Assembly: GCF_018310535.1 (NCBI RefSeq)
Contig: NZ_CP074102.1
Span: 8,370,001 to 8,434,000, forward strand
Direction of reading: 5' to 3'
DNA: 64,000 bases
Source: Streptomyces mirabilis
GTDB taxonomy: Bacteria > Actinomycetota > Actinomycetes > Streptomycetales > Streptomycetaceae
Shown here: one piece after another, positions 10,616 through 20,545 of the stretch
Numbering within the stretch: position 1 is the stretch's first letter
Layout: every line of letters begins with the position of its first letter
Program-made: the position numbers and the translations under genes
The notes under the pieces: model-generated
Database searches by the model: none
Told to the model about the DNA's origin: nothing
Seen by the model: only the letters and a program-made list of their open reading frames with translations

Positions 10616-10730
10616 GCGGTGTTCGCGGGGCCGTCCGGTTCCGGCAGGACCACGCTGCTGCGCGTGCCGGCCAGGCCTGCACCGGCCCGAAGCGGGCAAC
10701 GTCCCGCTGGGCGGGCGGGCGGCCGGTCGG
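10616..10730 (+). pseudogene. Remnant of an ABC-transporter ATPase
   Basis: A short stretch encodes a Walker A motif (GPSGSGRTTLLR). The expected continuation RPEAGNVPLGG is found in a different reading frame from 10674. The rest of the ATPase is absent. This is the molybdate/sugar ABC ATPase style of N-terminus and must be non-functional. The remaining sequence up to 10994 holds only a GCGGGTCCCGC-rich repeat stretch (about 10781-10824) and no gene I can support. Confidence 0.5.
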
Positions 10731-10994
10731 GGGCGCGGCACGGCGTCGCAGCCGTACGCACCATGGCGCATCCCACTCGTCCCGCGGGTCCCGCAGGTTC
10801 CGCGGGACCCGCGGGTCCCGCTGGGTACGCTCAACCCCTCCCACACTGTCGGCGCCGCGCCGGGCCGCCCGCGTAGATGGCCGGAGCCGGGGGGCGTCCT
10901 CCGTCGGGGACCGCCGAACGCGTGGCAGAGGTCCCCGGACAACCGGGCTTTCTCATCGAAGGGTTCGGCCGCCGCCTCTCGAGCCCCATGAGGG

Positions 10995-11690
10995 TCAGGG
11001 CAGCTGCTTCAGCAGTTCGGCGGCGAGGGGGGCGGAGGACGCCGGGTTCTGGCCGGTGACCAGGTTGCGGTCGACGACCACCTTGGGGGCCCACGGCTCG
11101 CCCTCCTGGAAGTCGACGCCCGCCTCGACGAGCCGGTCCTGGAGGAGCCACTTCGCCTTGTCGGCGAGACCGGCCTGTGTCTCCTCGGCGTTGGTGAACC
11201 CGGAGACCCGGTAGCCCGCGAAGGCGTTGGTGCCGTCCTCCTTCGTCGCGGCGAGCAGCGCGGCCGGCCCGTGGCACACCACGCCGAGCGGCTTGCCCGA
11301 CTCCAGTGCGAGGGTGAGCAGTCGGCCGGAGTCCGCGTCGACCGCCAGGTCCTCCATCGGTCCGTGGCCGCCGGGGTAGAAGACGGCCGCGTAGTCGGCG
11401 AGGTCGGCCTCCGCCAGCTTGATCGGCCGCTGGAGCGCGGTCATCGACGCGAGGGCGTGCGCGATGCGGTCGGCGCCCTCCTGGCCGCCGTTGACCTCGG
11501 GAGCCAGGCTCCCCTTGTCCACGGTCGGCACGACGCCGCCCGGCGTGGCGACGACGACCTCATGGCCCGCGGCCTCGAACGCCTCGTACGGGGCGACGGC
11601 CTCCTCGGCCCAGAAGCCGCTCGGGTGGCGGGTGCCGTCGGCGAGCGTCCAGTGGTCGACGCCGGTGATCACGAAGAGAATCTTCGACAT
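10995..11690 (-). CDS. DJ-1/PfpI type 1 glutamine-amidotransferase-like protein
   Basis: 231 residues starting MSKILFVITGVDHWTLADGT, with the nucleophile elbow VCHGPAALL holding the catalytic Cys-His pair and an upstream acidic residue in FYPGGHGPMEDL. This is the Hsp31-like subgroup, linked to glyoxalase, chaperone or protein deglycation activity. GGAG lies about 10 bases before the start. A second member of the same family is present at 29764-30462, and the two are clearly related along their whole length. The exact reaction is not deducible. Confidence 0.9.
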   Translation of the reverse strand: MSKILFVITGVDHWTLADGTRHPSGFWAEEAVAPYEAFEAAGHEVVVATPGGVVPTVDKGSLAPEVNGGQEGADRIAHALASMTALQRPIKLAEADLADYAAVFYPGGHGPMEDLAVDADSGRLLTLALESGKPLGVVCHGPAALLAATKEDGTNAFAGYRVSGFTNAEETQAGLADKAKWLLQDRLVEAGVDFQEGEPWAPKVVVDRNLVTGQNPASSAPLAAELLKQLP

Positions 11691-11872
11691 GGTGCGTTTC
11701 TCCGAGGGTTGCGAGGGGTCGTTCGTCCTCGACGTTATGCGGCTATGGCATAGGTGACCAATAGGGAGTGCGGTCAGAGTCATAGGAAAGCCAATGCCTG
11801 GACGGCGGACGCCACCTCAACTACTCTGCTCGTAACCTAATCAATTAGTTGAGTGTGAGAGGCGGGGCTCGG

Positions 11873-12274
11873 ATGCATCCCTTCCGGAAAGCCGTAGAGG
11901 CGGGCGATCACGCCGCGATCGAGGAGCTGCTGGCCGACGACGTGGTGTTCACCAGCCCCGTCGCCTTCAAGCCGTACCCGGGGAAGGCCATCACCGCGGC
12001 CATCCTGCGCGGCGTCTCCCGTGTCTTCACCGACTTCCGCTACGTACGCGAGATCGCCGGTGCCGACGGTCGCGACCACGCGCTAGTCTTCACCGCGAAG
12101 GTGGGCGACAAGGAACTCAACGGCTGCGACTTCCTGCACTTCGACGAGGACGGCAGGATCGACGACCTGATGGTGATGGTCCGCCCGCTCTCGGCGGCTC
12201 ATGCACTCTCCGAGGCGATGGGCGCCCAGTTCGAGCGGATCTCACGCGAGGCGGCGGAGGCGATGGGCGGCTAG
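11873..12274 (+). CDS. SnoaL/NTF2-like protein
   Basis: 133 residues of the nuclear-transport-factor-2 fold (MHPFRKAVEAGDHAAIEELL, later FLHFDEDGRIDDLMVMVRPL). Such proteins are small cone-shaped enzymes or binding proteins of varied function, so no reaction is assigned. The ATG at 11873 starts the conserved fold. Upstream at about 11834-11851 is an AT-rich imperfect palindrome (AAC CTAATCAATTAG TT) that could be an operator. The stop codon TAG lies inside the end of a miniature inverted-repeat element. Confidence 0.8.
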   Translation: MHPFRKAVEAGDHAAIEELLADDVVFTSPVAFKPYPGKAITAAILRGVSRVFTDFRYVREIAGADGRDHALVFTAKVGDKELNGCDFLHFDEDGRIDDLMVMVRPLSAAHALSEAMGAQFERISREAAEAMGG

Positions 12275-12500
12275 GGCCTGTCCGGCGGATCATGCCGCAG
12301 ACGCGGGGCTTGGCACGCACATCTGCGGCGTTGTCGTCACTCTCCCCCAAGCTCTCGACTTCGCTCGAGCAGGGAGGGACCCCCATCGCTCCGCGTCGAC
12401 TCCCTCCTCCGCCTTGCAGCTGCACGCACCAAGCGCCGCTCACCAGCGTCGATCAGGCACCGCCCGCTTCCTGCGACCTGATGCGCCGGACAGGCCCTAG
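12271..12500. mobile_element. Miniature inverted-repeat element (MITE), about 230 bp
   Basis: The ends are perfect inverted repeats: CTAGGGCCTGTCCGGCG at the left (12271) and its complement ending GGCCCTAG at the right (12500). The outer CTAG matches the kind of target used by IS5-related elements. There is no coding capacity; the interior contains a self-complementary segment around 12350-12410. Both neighbouring convergent genes end in TAG codons supplied by the CTAG borders. Confidence 0.75.
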
Positions 12501-12784
12501 GAGCGGTTCGTTCGCTTCAACTCGTGGGGTGTCGATCGGTGCTCGCTCGGGGGCAGTTCGTTGGGTTCGCGGTGCTCCCTGACCTCGTGGACCGGACCGC
12601 TGTCCGGCAGCCGGGGCTGTTCCTCGGGCCGAGGCGGGGGCGGTTGCTGTTGCCGCTTGCGGCGGCCCCACCACACGACACCGATCAGCATCGCCACCGG
12701 CACGACGCCCACGATGAGCGGCACGAGGACCAGCAGGCCCTGGGCTGCGGCGAGCACTGTCCCTTCCGTATCCATGGCACTCAT
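12497..12784 (-). CDS. DUF6479 family small membrane protein
   Basis: A 95-residue protein with one N-terminal membrane helix (LLVLVPLIVGVVPVAMLIGV), then WWGRRKR and a hydrophilic tail rich in Pro, Gln and Glu that ends TPHELKRTNRS. This matches DUF6479, a small family seen in Streptomyces with no known function. The start at 12784 gives MSAMDTEG; the second ATG at 12775 is possible. The stop codon is formed by the right border of the MITE. It is divergent from the Cys-rich gene at 12899. Confidence 0.8.
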   Translation of the reverse strand: MSAMDTEGTVLAAAQGLLVLVPLIVGVVPVAMLIGVVWWGRRKRQQQPPPPRPEEQPRLPDSGPVHEVREHREPNELPPSEHRSTPHELKRTNRS

Positions 12785-12898
12785 GCGTCCCGAGTGCCCG
12801 GAGTTGTGCGTACGAACCGGGTGGCGCTGGTCCGGAGAGCGGCCGCCGGGCCCTGAGGTGCGGGGTTTGGCGGGCCTTCCCGCGGCTACCCGCTGGCG

Positions 12899-13279
12899 GT
12901 GACGACATTGACATCCCAGCAAGAACTCATCCGATTCCTGGAGGACCGCTTCGAGTGTGCGCAGGCCTGCGCCGAGGCCGCCCGTGCCTGTGCGCTGCGG
13001 GCGAGCGTGGTGGATCCGGACGGGCCGAGGGAGCAGGAACTCGTGCGACGCAAAGGCCTTCTGTGCGTGGAGGTGTGCGACGCGACCTGCCGTGTGCTGG
13101 CGGAGGAGGACCGCCGGGACACGGCAGGCATCCGCGTCCAGGTCGAGTGGTGCCGTACCGTCTGCCGCGAGTGCGCGGACGTCTTTGACGAGCACCCCGG
13201 CGGCCAGGACAGTGCCAAGGCCTGCCGGGAGTGCGCCCAGGCCTGCACGGACTTCCTCGCCACACTGAGCCGCGCCTGA
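12899..13279 (+). CDS. Cys-rich four-helix-bundle (Csp/DUF326-type) copper-binding protein
   Basis: 126 residues, almost all helical, with about 14 Cys arranged in CxxxC and CxxxxxxC patterns facing one side of each helix (CAQACAEAARACA, CVEVCDATCR, CRTVCRECADV, CRECAQACTDF). This is the pattern of the four-helix copper storage proteins (Csp) and DUF326. It has no signal peptide, so it would act in the cytoplasm. The start is a GTG at 12899. Copper storage is inferred from family only. Confidence 0.8.
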   Translation: MTTLTSQQELIRFLEDRFECAQACAEAARACALRASVVDPDGPREQELVRRKGLLCVEVCDATCRVLAEEDRRDTAGIRVQVEWCRTVCRECADVFDEHPGGQDSAKACRECAQACTDFLATLSRA

Positions 13280-13286
13280 ATCCCTG

Positions 13287-13305
13287 GAACTCCGCCGCGG
13301 AGTTC
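13287..13305. terminator. Hairpin downstream of the Cys-rich gene
   Basis: GAACTCCGC and GCGGAGTTC form a perfect 9-base dyad around a single C, 8 bases after the stop. It is a probable rho-independent-type terminator without a clear T run, as is common in Streptomyces. Confidence 0.5.
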
Positions 13306-13355
13306 GGCTACGGCCTCGTTGACGGACCGGCGCCGAGGTGCGGACGCTGGCCCGC

Positions 13356-13421
13356 ATGCGATTTCTGCGGCGCGTTCGGGACGATCTCGCCTCCGGCGAG
13401 AACCTGGAAATCTACCTCTGA
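13356..13421 (+). pseudogene. N-terminal fragment of a gene cut by the IS element
   Basis: A 21-codon reading frame (MRFLRRVRDDLASGENLEIYL) ends at a TGA exactly where the IS200/IS605 element begins. Its codon use and basic/amphipathic start look like the beginning of a real actinomycete protein. A C-terminal fragment of a protein lies on the other side of the element (15291-15431). If both come from one gene, the middle has been deleted as well as interrupted. Family not identified. Confidence 0.45.
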
Positions 13422-13513
13422 TCTTGGCCAGTGCTCTGTCGTTTACGGCAGGGGTGAAGGCTATCTCGGAACTGCTCTGACTTGCGTGTGAGCATGGGTC
13501 TGTGCTGTCTGCC

Positions 13514-14008
13514 TCAGCTCGTGGGGCGCTGCTGGTTGTCGATGTACTGGCGTACGACGGCCAGCGGTGCTCCGCCGCATGAGCCGGCGAAGTAGGAGCC
13601 AGACCAGAAGTGCCCGCCCCACAGATACCTGCGGACGTGGCTGTCGTACTCCTGGCGCAGGCGTCGGGATGAGACGCCCTTGAGGCTGTTGACCAGCTTG
13701 GAGAGCTGCACCTTGGGCGGGTAGTGCACGAGGAGGTGGACGTGGTCCTGTTCTCCGTTGAACTGCTTCAGCTCGGCCTCGAAGTCGGTGCAGACCTCGC
13801 GCATGACCTCCTCACAGCGGGTCAGCATGGCGTCGGTGAACGCATTCCGCCGGTACCTGGTGACAAAAACCAAGTGGACGTGCAGGCTGTGCACGACGTG
13901 ACGGCCGGTGCGCACATCGGGGTTTGGATTCCAGATGGTGACATAAACCAATACCGTAGTGTGTCGTCCGTGAGTGATCGCGGCCTGGATACACGGAAGT
14001 TCGGGCAC
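13514..14008 (-). CDS. tnpA: IS200/IS605 Y1 (HUH) transposase TnpA
   Basis: The protein shows the HUH metal site in DHVHLLVHYPP and the catalytic tyrosine in VVRQYIDNQ, together with the conserved SLHVHLVFVTRYRR start of the fold. TnpA moves the element as single-stranded DNA between hairpin ends. The longest frame starts at a GTG (14008), but family members normally start near WNPNPDVRTGRH. Here that point is a GTC codon with only a TTG (13951) nearby, so the proper start codon may have been lost. Treat the N-terminus as uncertain. Confidence 0.8.
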   Translation of the reverse strand: MPELPCIQAAITHGRHTTVLVYVTIWNPNPDVRTGRHVVHSLHVHLVFVTRYRRNAFTDAMLTRCEEVMREVCTDFEAELKQFNGEQDHVHLLVHYPPKVQLSKLVNSLKGVSSRRLRQEYDSHVRRYLWGGHFWSGSYFAGSCGGAPLAVVRQYIDNQQRPTS

Positions 14009-15250
14009 CGCGCCCGGCTTGCACTGTCCCCTGCCCTGGCGCTAAAGGCTGACGATCAGGCGCACGCGGCCCGCACAATGTGGAATCTCCTGCACGCCTG
14101 GTGGCAGATGATGCCGAAGGAGAAGCGGACCCTGGCGAACGCGGACGCCGCGATCCGACAGGCCCGCCAGGGCATCGACTTCCTCGCCGTCCTCCCCGCC
14201 CAGGCCGCGCAAGCGGTACTCAAGACGTACTTCCAGGCGTGGAAGAACTGCTGGGACGGCCGCGCCGACACCCCGAACTTCAAGGGCCGGTTCCGCACGG
14301 TGATGTCCGTGGACATCCCGCAGGGCCGCGACCTGAACATCACCCGCGTGCACCGCCGCCGGGGCACGGCCAACATTCCCAAGGTAGGCCGGGTCCGCTT
14401 CCGCTGGACCAAAGACCTCCCCGTCGGCAAGCGTGCAGGCGCGGAGAACCGGATCACCGGGGCACGACTGAGCAGGGACGCGCTCGGCTGGCACATCGCC
14501 TTCCGCGTCCAGACCCTCGAAAGGGCGCCGGAAACCCACCAGGGGCCGCAAGCCGGCATCGACGTCGGTATCACCGTGCCCCTGGCCCTCTCCGACGGTC
14601 AGACGTACGAGCACGGCCAGTGGCTGACCAACCGGGAACAGGCCAGGCTCCTGGGCCTGGAACAGCGCGCCGCACAGCGCAAGAAGCACCGCAAGCCCGG
14701 CGAACGCACCTCCCGCCGGCTGCACCACACCTACGACCAGATCGCAGGACTGCGCGCGAAAGCCAAGCGCCGGGCACTGGACTGGCAGCACAAGACCACC
14801 ACCGACATCGCCCGCACGTACAGCGTCGCGGTGGTGGAGGCATTGCAGATCACGAGCATGGTCAAGTCCGCCAAAGGGACCATCGAGGAGCCGGGGAAGA
14901 ACGTCGCCCAGAAATCCGGGCTGAACCGCTCGATCAGCGGACAGGCGTGGAGCCGCACGGTCACCATGCTGACGTACAAGCTCGCCCGCCAAGGCGGCAC
15001 TTTGGCCAAGGTCCCCGCCCCGGGCACCTCCAGGCGCTGCTCCGCGTGCGGTCTCACCACATCCGGCAGCCGGCAGACCCAGGCCCTGTTCGTGTGCAAG
15101 AACCCGGACTGCGGATGGTCCGGCAACGCCGACCACAACGCGGCCCGCAACATCCTGCACCTGTACCGGATGGGCCACGCGCTCATCCCGGCTGCCGGGA
15201 GGGCAGTCGCCAGGCGCGCACCGCGCGTCAAGCCCGCCACCGCAAGGTAG
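13961..15250 (+). CDS. tnpB: TnpB RNA-guided endonuclease family protein
   Basis: About 430 residues. The RuvC residues are present: Asp in AGIDVGITVPLALSDG, Glu in VVEALQITSMV and Asp in GNADHNAARN. A zinc ribbon (CSACG, then CKNPDCGWSG) sits before the last one. The N-terminal part (AARTMWNLLHAWWQMMP) places it in a different TnpB branch from the gene at 7024. GTG codons at 13961 and 13970 are both plausible starts; the first is used here. The gene is intact, and the element end right after it could supply its guide RNA. Confidence 0.85.
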   Translation: MSSVSDRGLDTRKFGHRARLALSPALALKADDQAHAARTMWNLLHAWWQMMPKEKRTLANADAAIRQARQGIDFLAVLPAQAAQAVLKTYFQAWKNCWDGRADTPNFKGRFRTVMSVDIPQGRDLNITRVHRRRGTANIPKVGRVRFRWTKDLPVGKRAGAENRITGARLSRDALGWHIAFRVQTLERAPETHQGPQAGIDVGITVPLALSDGQTYEHGQWLTNREQARLLGLEQRAAQRKKHRKPGERTSRRLHHTYDQIAGLRAKAKRRALDWQHKTTTDIARTYSVAVVEALQITSMVKSAKGTIEEPGKNVAQKSGLNRSISGQAWSRTVTMLTYKLARQGGTLAKVPAPGTSRRCSACGLTTSGSRQTQALFVCKNPDCGWSGNADHNAARNILHLYRMGHALIPAAGRAVARRAPRVKPATAR

Positions 15251-15290
15251 GCGGGAATCTCCCTGCTTCAGCTGGGAGAGCACTTCAATC

Positions 15291-15431
15291 CCACAGCTCG
15301 GCCAGCGGGACGCCGTGTTCACCCTGCGCCCCGACCGCGACGGGCACTGGTACCAGCACTTTCAGGCCGAGTTCGACCGTGTCTGGGAGTACGGCCGCCC
15401 GGCCGACGCCTCGGACGGGTTCCCCGGGTGA
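15291..15431 (+). pseudogene. C-terminal fragment beyond the IS element
   Basis: An open frame without a start encodes LGQRDAVFTLRPDRDGHWY and QAEFDRVWEYGRP, and stops at 15429-15431. It resembles the C-termini of Streptomyces regulatory or effector-type proteins that end in a GHWY...FDRVWE block. It begins within a few bases of the IS right end (TCAA) and is the probable partner of the fragment at 13356-13421. Confidence 0.45.
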
Positions 15432-15487
15432 GGGGCCGCCGGGAGGGTCGCGGTCGGGGCGCCGGTGTCATCGGCATTCACAATTTC

Positions 15488-15501
15488 TGAAACACGTTCT
15501 A
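15488..15501. promoter_or_regulatory. KstR-type box upstream of acyl-CoA dehydrogenase
   Basis: TGAAACACGTTCTA fits exactly the consensus TNNAACNNGTTNNA of KstR, the TetR regulator of steroid catabolism in actinobacteria. It lies 44 bases before the start of the acyl-CoA dehydrogenase gene. The match is by sequence only. Confidence 0.5.
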
Positions 15502-15545
15502 CGGTGTGCGCCGTCAGGTCCGGCCTTGGGGAGCCAGGAGGCGCC

Positions 15546-16724
15546 GTGCATCTCGAATACACGCCAGAGCAGCAGCGGCTGCGGACCGAACTGCGGGGCT
15601 ACTTCGCCGAGTTGGTGCCCGACCACGCCTACGCCCGATACGGCGACCCGGCCGCCCAGAAACGGTTCTACCGCGAGACGATCCGGCGGCTCGGCAGGGA
15701 CGGCTGGCTCGGGGTGGGCTGGCCCACGGAGTACGGCGGGCGCGGGCTGACCCCGATGGAGCAGTTCATCTTCTTCGACGAGGCCGCCCAGGCAGGCGTA
15801 CCGCTGCCGCTGATGGCGCTGAACACGGTCGGACCGACGATCATGCGGTTCGGCACCGCGGAGCAGAAGGAGTACTTCCTGCCCAGGATCCTCTCCGGCG
15901 AGATCGACTTCGCGATCGGCTACAGCGAGCCCGACGCGGGGACGGACCTGGCGGCGCTCAAGACCAAGGCCGTACGGGACGGCGACACCTATGTCGTCAA
16001 CGGGCAGAAGATTTGGACCACGAACGGCGACACCGCCGACTGGGTCTGGCTGGCCGTCCGCACCGACCCGGACGCCCCACCCCACAAGGGCATCACCATG
16101 CTCCTCGTGCCGACCTCCGACCCCGGCTACTCCTGCACCCTCATCGACACCCTCGCCTCGCACGACACGACCGCCAGCTACTACGAGAACATCCGCGTCC
16201 CCGTCTCGCGCCGGGTCGGCGAGGAGAACAAGGGCTGGCGGCTGATCACCAACCAGCTCAACCACGAACGCGTCACCCTCGCCGCACACGGCACCATGGC
16301 GATCCGCGCCCTGCACGACGTCCAGCGCTGGGCCATGGACACCAAGCTTGCCGACGGCCGCCGCGTCGCCGACCTCCCCTGGGTGCGCCGCCGCCTTGCC
16401 CAGACCCACACCAGACTCGACGCGATGAAGCTCCTGAACTGGCAGATGGTGAACGCCGTCCAGGAGGGCACCCTCACCCCGCAGGACGCCTCCGCGGTCA
16501 AGGTGTACGGCTCCGAGGCCCGCCGGGACGCGTATGCCTGGCTCATGGAGATCGTCGCCGCGCCCGGTGTCCTCAAGGAGGGCTCGACGGGCGCCGTCCT
16601 GCACGGCGAGCTGGAACGCGGCTACCGCTCGGCGGTGATCTTCACTTTCGGCGGCGGGAACAACGAGATCCAGCGCGAGATCATCTCGTGGATCGGACTG
16701 GGGATGCCGCGGGTCCGGCGTTAG
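15546..16724 (+). CDS. Acyl-CoA dehydrogenase (FadE26-like)
   Basis: About 392 residues of the FAD acyl-CoA dehydrogenase fold: an N-terminal helical domain (EYTPEQQRLRTELRGYFAEL), the flavin segment IGYSEPDAGTDLAALKTKA and VNGQKIWTTNGD in the middle, and a C-terminal domain ending FGGGNNEIQREIISWIGLGMPR. The style recalls FadE26-type half-subunits that work as heteromers in steroid side-chain oxidation, in line with the KstR-type box upstream; no FadE27 partner is next to it. AGGAGG lies 4 bases before the GTG start. It is the last ordinary gene before the repeats that mark the proposed island. Confidence 0.88.
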   Translation: MHLEYTPEQQRLRTELRGYFAELVPDHAYARYGDPAAQKRFYRETIRRLGRDGWLGVGWPTEYGGRGLTPMEQFIFFDEAAQAGVPLPLMALNTVGPTIMRFGTAEQKEYFLPRILSGEIDFAIGYSEPDAGTDLAALKTKAVRDGDTYVVNGQKIWTTNGDTADWVWLAVRTDPDAPPHKGITMLLVPTSDPGYSCTLIDTLASHDTTASYYENIRVPVSRRVGEENKGWRLITNQLNHERVTLAAHGTMAIRALHDVQRWAMDTKLADGRRVADLPWVRRRLAQTHTRLDAMKLLNWQMVNAVQEGTLTPQDASAVKVYGSEARRDAYAWLMEIVAAPGVLKEGSTGAVLHGELERGYRSAVIFTFGGGNNEIQREIISWIGLGMPRVRR

Positions 16725-16728
16725 TGTG

Positions 16729-16776
16729 ACTGTGACGAGGATTTTTAGTTGGCACAAAAGAGGGATAGTTGGCACT
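16729..16776. repeat. Left TTGGCAC repeats (proposed island end)
   Basis: TAGTTGGCAC occurs at 16746-16755 and TAGTTGGCACT at 16766-16776. The preceding bases, ACTGTGACGAGGAT, match ACTGTGACAAGGAT read on the minus strand at about 63885-63899, where another TAGTTGGCAC copy follows at the same distance. GATGGCGGCT also occurs just after the second copy and again at about 63959. This looks like one end of a large mobile unit. Confidence 0.6.
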
Positions 16777-16997
16777 GGCGATGGCGGCTCGGTCTGATCG
16801 GCGCCGAGTCTCTCCGTGTGCGCCTACCGACTCTGATCTGCTGCTTTCGGTGGACGGTTTATCGTGCTGAAGTGGTGTGCATGTGTCCCCTCGGCGATGT
16901 TGGAGGCCGCAGAGGCGCCAAGGTCCACGGGCTTTCATGGTCCAGGTGCGTCGACGGTGTTGGTGACAGCAACGTGACAGATGAAAGGGTCAGGCGG

Positions 16998-17100
16998 GTG
17001 AGTGAGACACCGATGAACACCCTGCAATACCGCTTTGACGGGCCAGAAGACGCCCCTGTCCTGATCCTCGGTCCCTGACTGGGTACCACATGGCACAGGT
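16998..17100 (+). pseudogene. pcaD: N-terminal remnant of 3-oxoadipate enol-lactonase
   Basis: From a GTG the frame reads MSETPMNTLQYRFDGPEDAP and VLILGP, then a TGA at 17076-17078 where the family has Ser. It resumes LGTTWH before degenerating. This is the start of the PcaD alpha/beta hydrolase of the beta-ketoadipate pathway. The rest of the gene is missing. It is clear evidence that another aromatic pathway once lay here. Confidence 0.6.
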
Positions 17101-17227
17101 TGTAGGGACCGTCCAGCGGTGTCCTTCTGATCGAGGGCGGAGGTGTATCGCCAGGTCGGGGCCTCATGGCCCGGGAGAGCCCGCACAGTCGGTGAGACGT
17201 GCGTGCGAGCGCGCGCGACGGCCGAGA

Positions 17228-17268
17228 CGCAGAAGCCCCGCAGGCATGGTCCCGACGGGGCTTCTGCG
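17228..17268. terminator. Strong hairpin terminator
   Basis: CGCAGAAGCCCCG at 17228-17240 pairs perfectly over 13 bases with CGGGGCTTCTGCG at 17256-17268, with a 15-base loop. It lies downstream of the aldo/keto reductase gene (minus strand) and of the pcaD remnant (plus strand), so it may work in both directions. The rest of 16777-17338 holds no intact gene. Confidence 0.7.
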
Positions 17269-17338
17269 CGCGGCCGCCGGAGAGCCGTTTCGTCCCTGAT
17301 GAGGTGTGGACCGGTCCGCGGAATGCCGCCGTCGTCCG

Positions 17339-19502
<2,164 letters not shown>

Positions 19503-19602
19503 CCGGCCGTTTCCTAACTTCTCGCGATGTGATGTGGCGAGGCTCAATGGATTTCTCGCGCAGAGCCACCAGTTATCGTACCCAGGCACTCGATCCTGAA
19601 GG

Positions 19603-19636
19603 GGGGAAGGATTTTTCCCAGGATGAATCCTTCCCC
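19603..19636. promoter_or_regulatory. XRE-type operator, inverted GGGGAAGGATT pair
   Basis: GGGGAAGGATT at 19603-19613 and AATCCTTCCCC at 19626-19636 are perfect 11-base inverted repeats. Each half is the core of the motif found near two XRE-type regulator genes (27376, 29607) and a related one at 30995. It sits upstream of the oxidoreductase gene at 18543-19502. Confidence 0.65.
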
Positions 19637-19843
19637 TGCGCAGGGGTGGGTCGACCGTGCAAGCTCTATCTGCCTGGCAGCATCGTCCTTGGCAGGAATT
19701 CTCGCGTCCGGACGACTGCGCATGCATCGATCCGGTGACTAATAGGTCCCGGCAAAAAAGATCCGTGGCCGCAATGCTCGCCTACAGTCATGCTGCGGCT
19801 GCGGCTGCGACCCAATTCCCATTCCACCCCTGTTTGGAGAATC

Positions 19844-19909
19844 GTGTTCATCGTCAACGCGTACGTCGCTACGTCCGCGTCCGAACCGCTCGCTCAGGCC
19901 ACCGTCGTA
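19844..19909 (+). pseudogene. N-terminal fragment of a zinc alcohol dehydrogenase
   Basis: The GTG-initiated stretch MFIVNAYVATSASEPLAQAT matches the start of NAD(P)-dependent zinc alcohol dehydrogenases (family style MFTVNAYAAPSATEPLAPTT). After about 22 codons the similarity is lost, and no catalytic domain follows. It is a relic. Confidence 0.5.
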
Positions 19910-20545
19910 TGGGGGCGTCCGCGTACAGGAAGTGTCCCGACCGCCGGTATCGAGTCAGCGGGCGGCTATGTACCTGTAGGCCACTCAAGCGGTACGCCGA
20001 CCACGCAGCCGGCTCCCCGGCTGCAGAACCAGAGGCAGCCGTAGTGACTTCCTCCGCACGGCCCGTACACGACGTACTGCCGTTCCCAGAGGGAGAAGCA
20101 TCGATGACGATGACGTACAACCACCTCGAAGGACGGCGGCTTGATCGAGTGCCGCGAGGCCGAGGACGATGTCCTGCACTGAGCATCTCCGCCCCCGCTC
20201 TGGAGTGGGCGGGCGAGCAGGGTGCCGAAAGCGTCGGCGGCCTGGGCGCCGCCGACCCGCCTGCCCGGTTCGGACACGCCGCTGGCGGTGCCGGCGCGCC
20301 GAGGCCTGCCGCTTTCCAGCACCACAGCCGTGGTCGGGGCATGACCAGCGAGCCGGCCGCTGGGGCAACCGTTGGCCGCCCCCTGCAAGGGAGATCTTGA
20401 TCAGGGGGTGCTTGCGGGCCGCTCGGCGATGACGGGGGGCCACCCCGTGCCCTTCGCCCGGCGTCTCGACCTCCAGGTGAGGACGGGGTTGGTGGTGAAG
20501 GGGCGTTTGGGGCGCGGGATCGCGGCAAGGTGCGAAGCTGTGGGT
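19910..20545. other. Region without a supportable gene
   Basis: Open frames occur on both strands but none has a recognisable fold, a good ribosome site and normal codon use together. A stretch near 20104 (ATG, MTMTYNHLEGRRL) is preceded by GAGGGAGAAG, which could be a ribosome site, but the frame then reads as low-complexity Arg/Gly/Pro. The region is most likely decayed coding sequence next to the XRE gene. Confidence 0.5.

Larger units (their letters stand above)
13422..15288. mobile_element. IS200/IS605 element with divergent tnpA and tnpB
   Basis: A Y1 transposase gene and a TnpB gene are arranged head to head. The right end has a hairpin (TCTCCC, loop with CTTCAG, GGGAGA at about 15259-15280) followed by TCAA at 15285-15288, the usual right-end tetranucleotide. 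A candidate left-end hairpin is at 13434-13453 (CTGTCG and CGGCAG around TTTA). Broken coding sequence abuts both sides. The left border is placed by the loss of the flanking reading frame and is approximate. Confidence 0.75.

Noticed and set aside
10781..10824. GCGGGTCCCGC repeats as a small repeat array or collagen-like gene
   Set aside because: Only a few irregular copies within a decayed region, without a start codon or ribosome site.
12350..12410. Possible small RNA in the centre of the MITE
   Set aside because: The interior can fold on itself, but no promoter was seen, and such folding is normal for MITE interiors.
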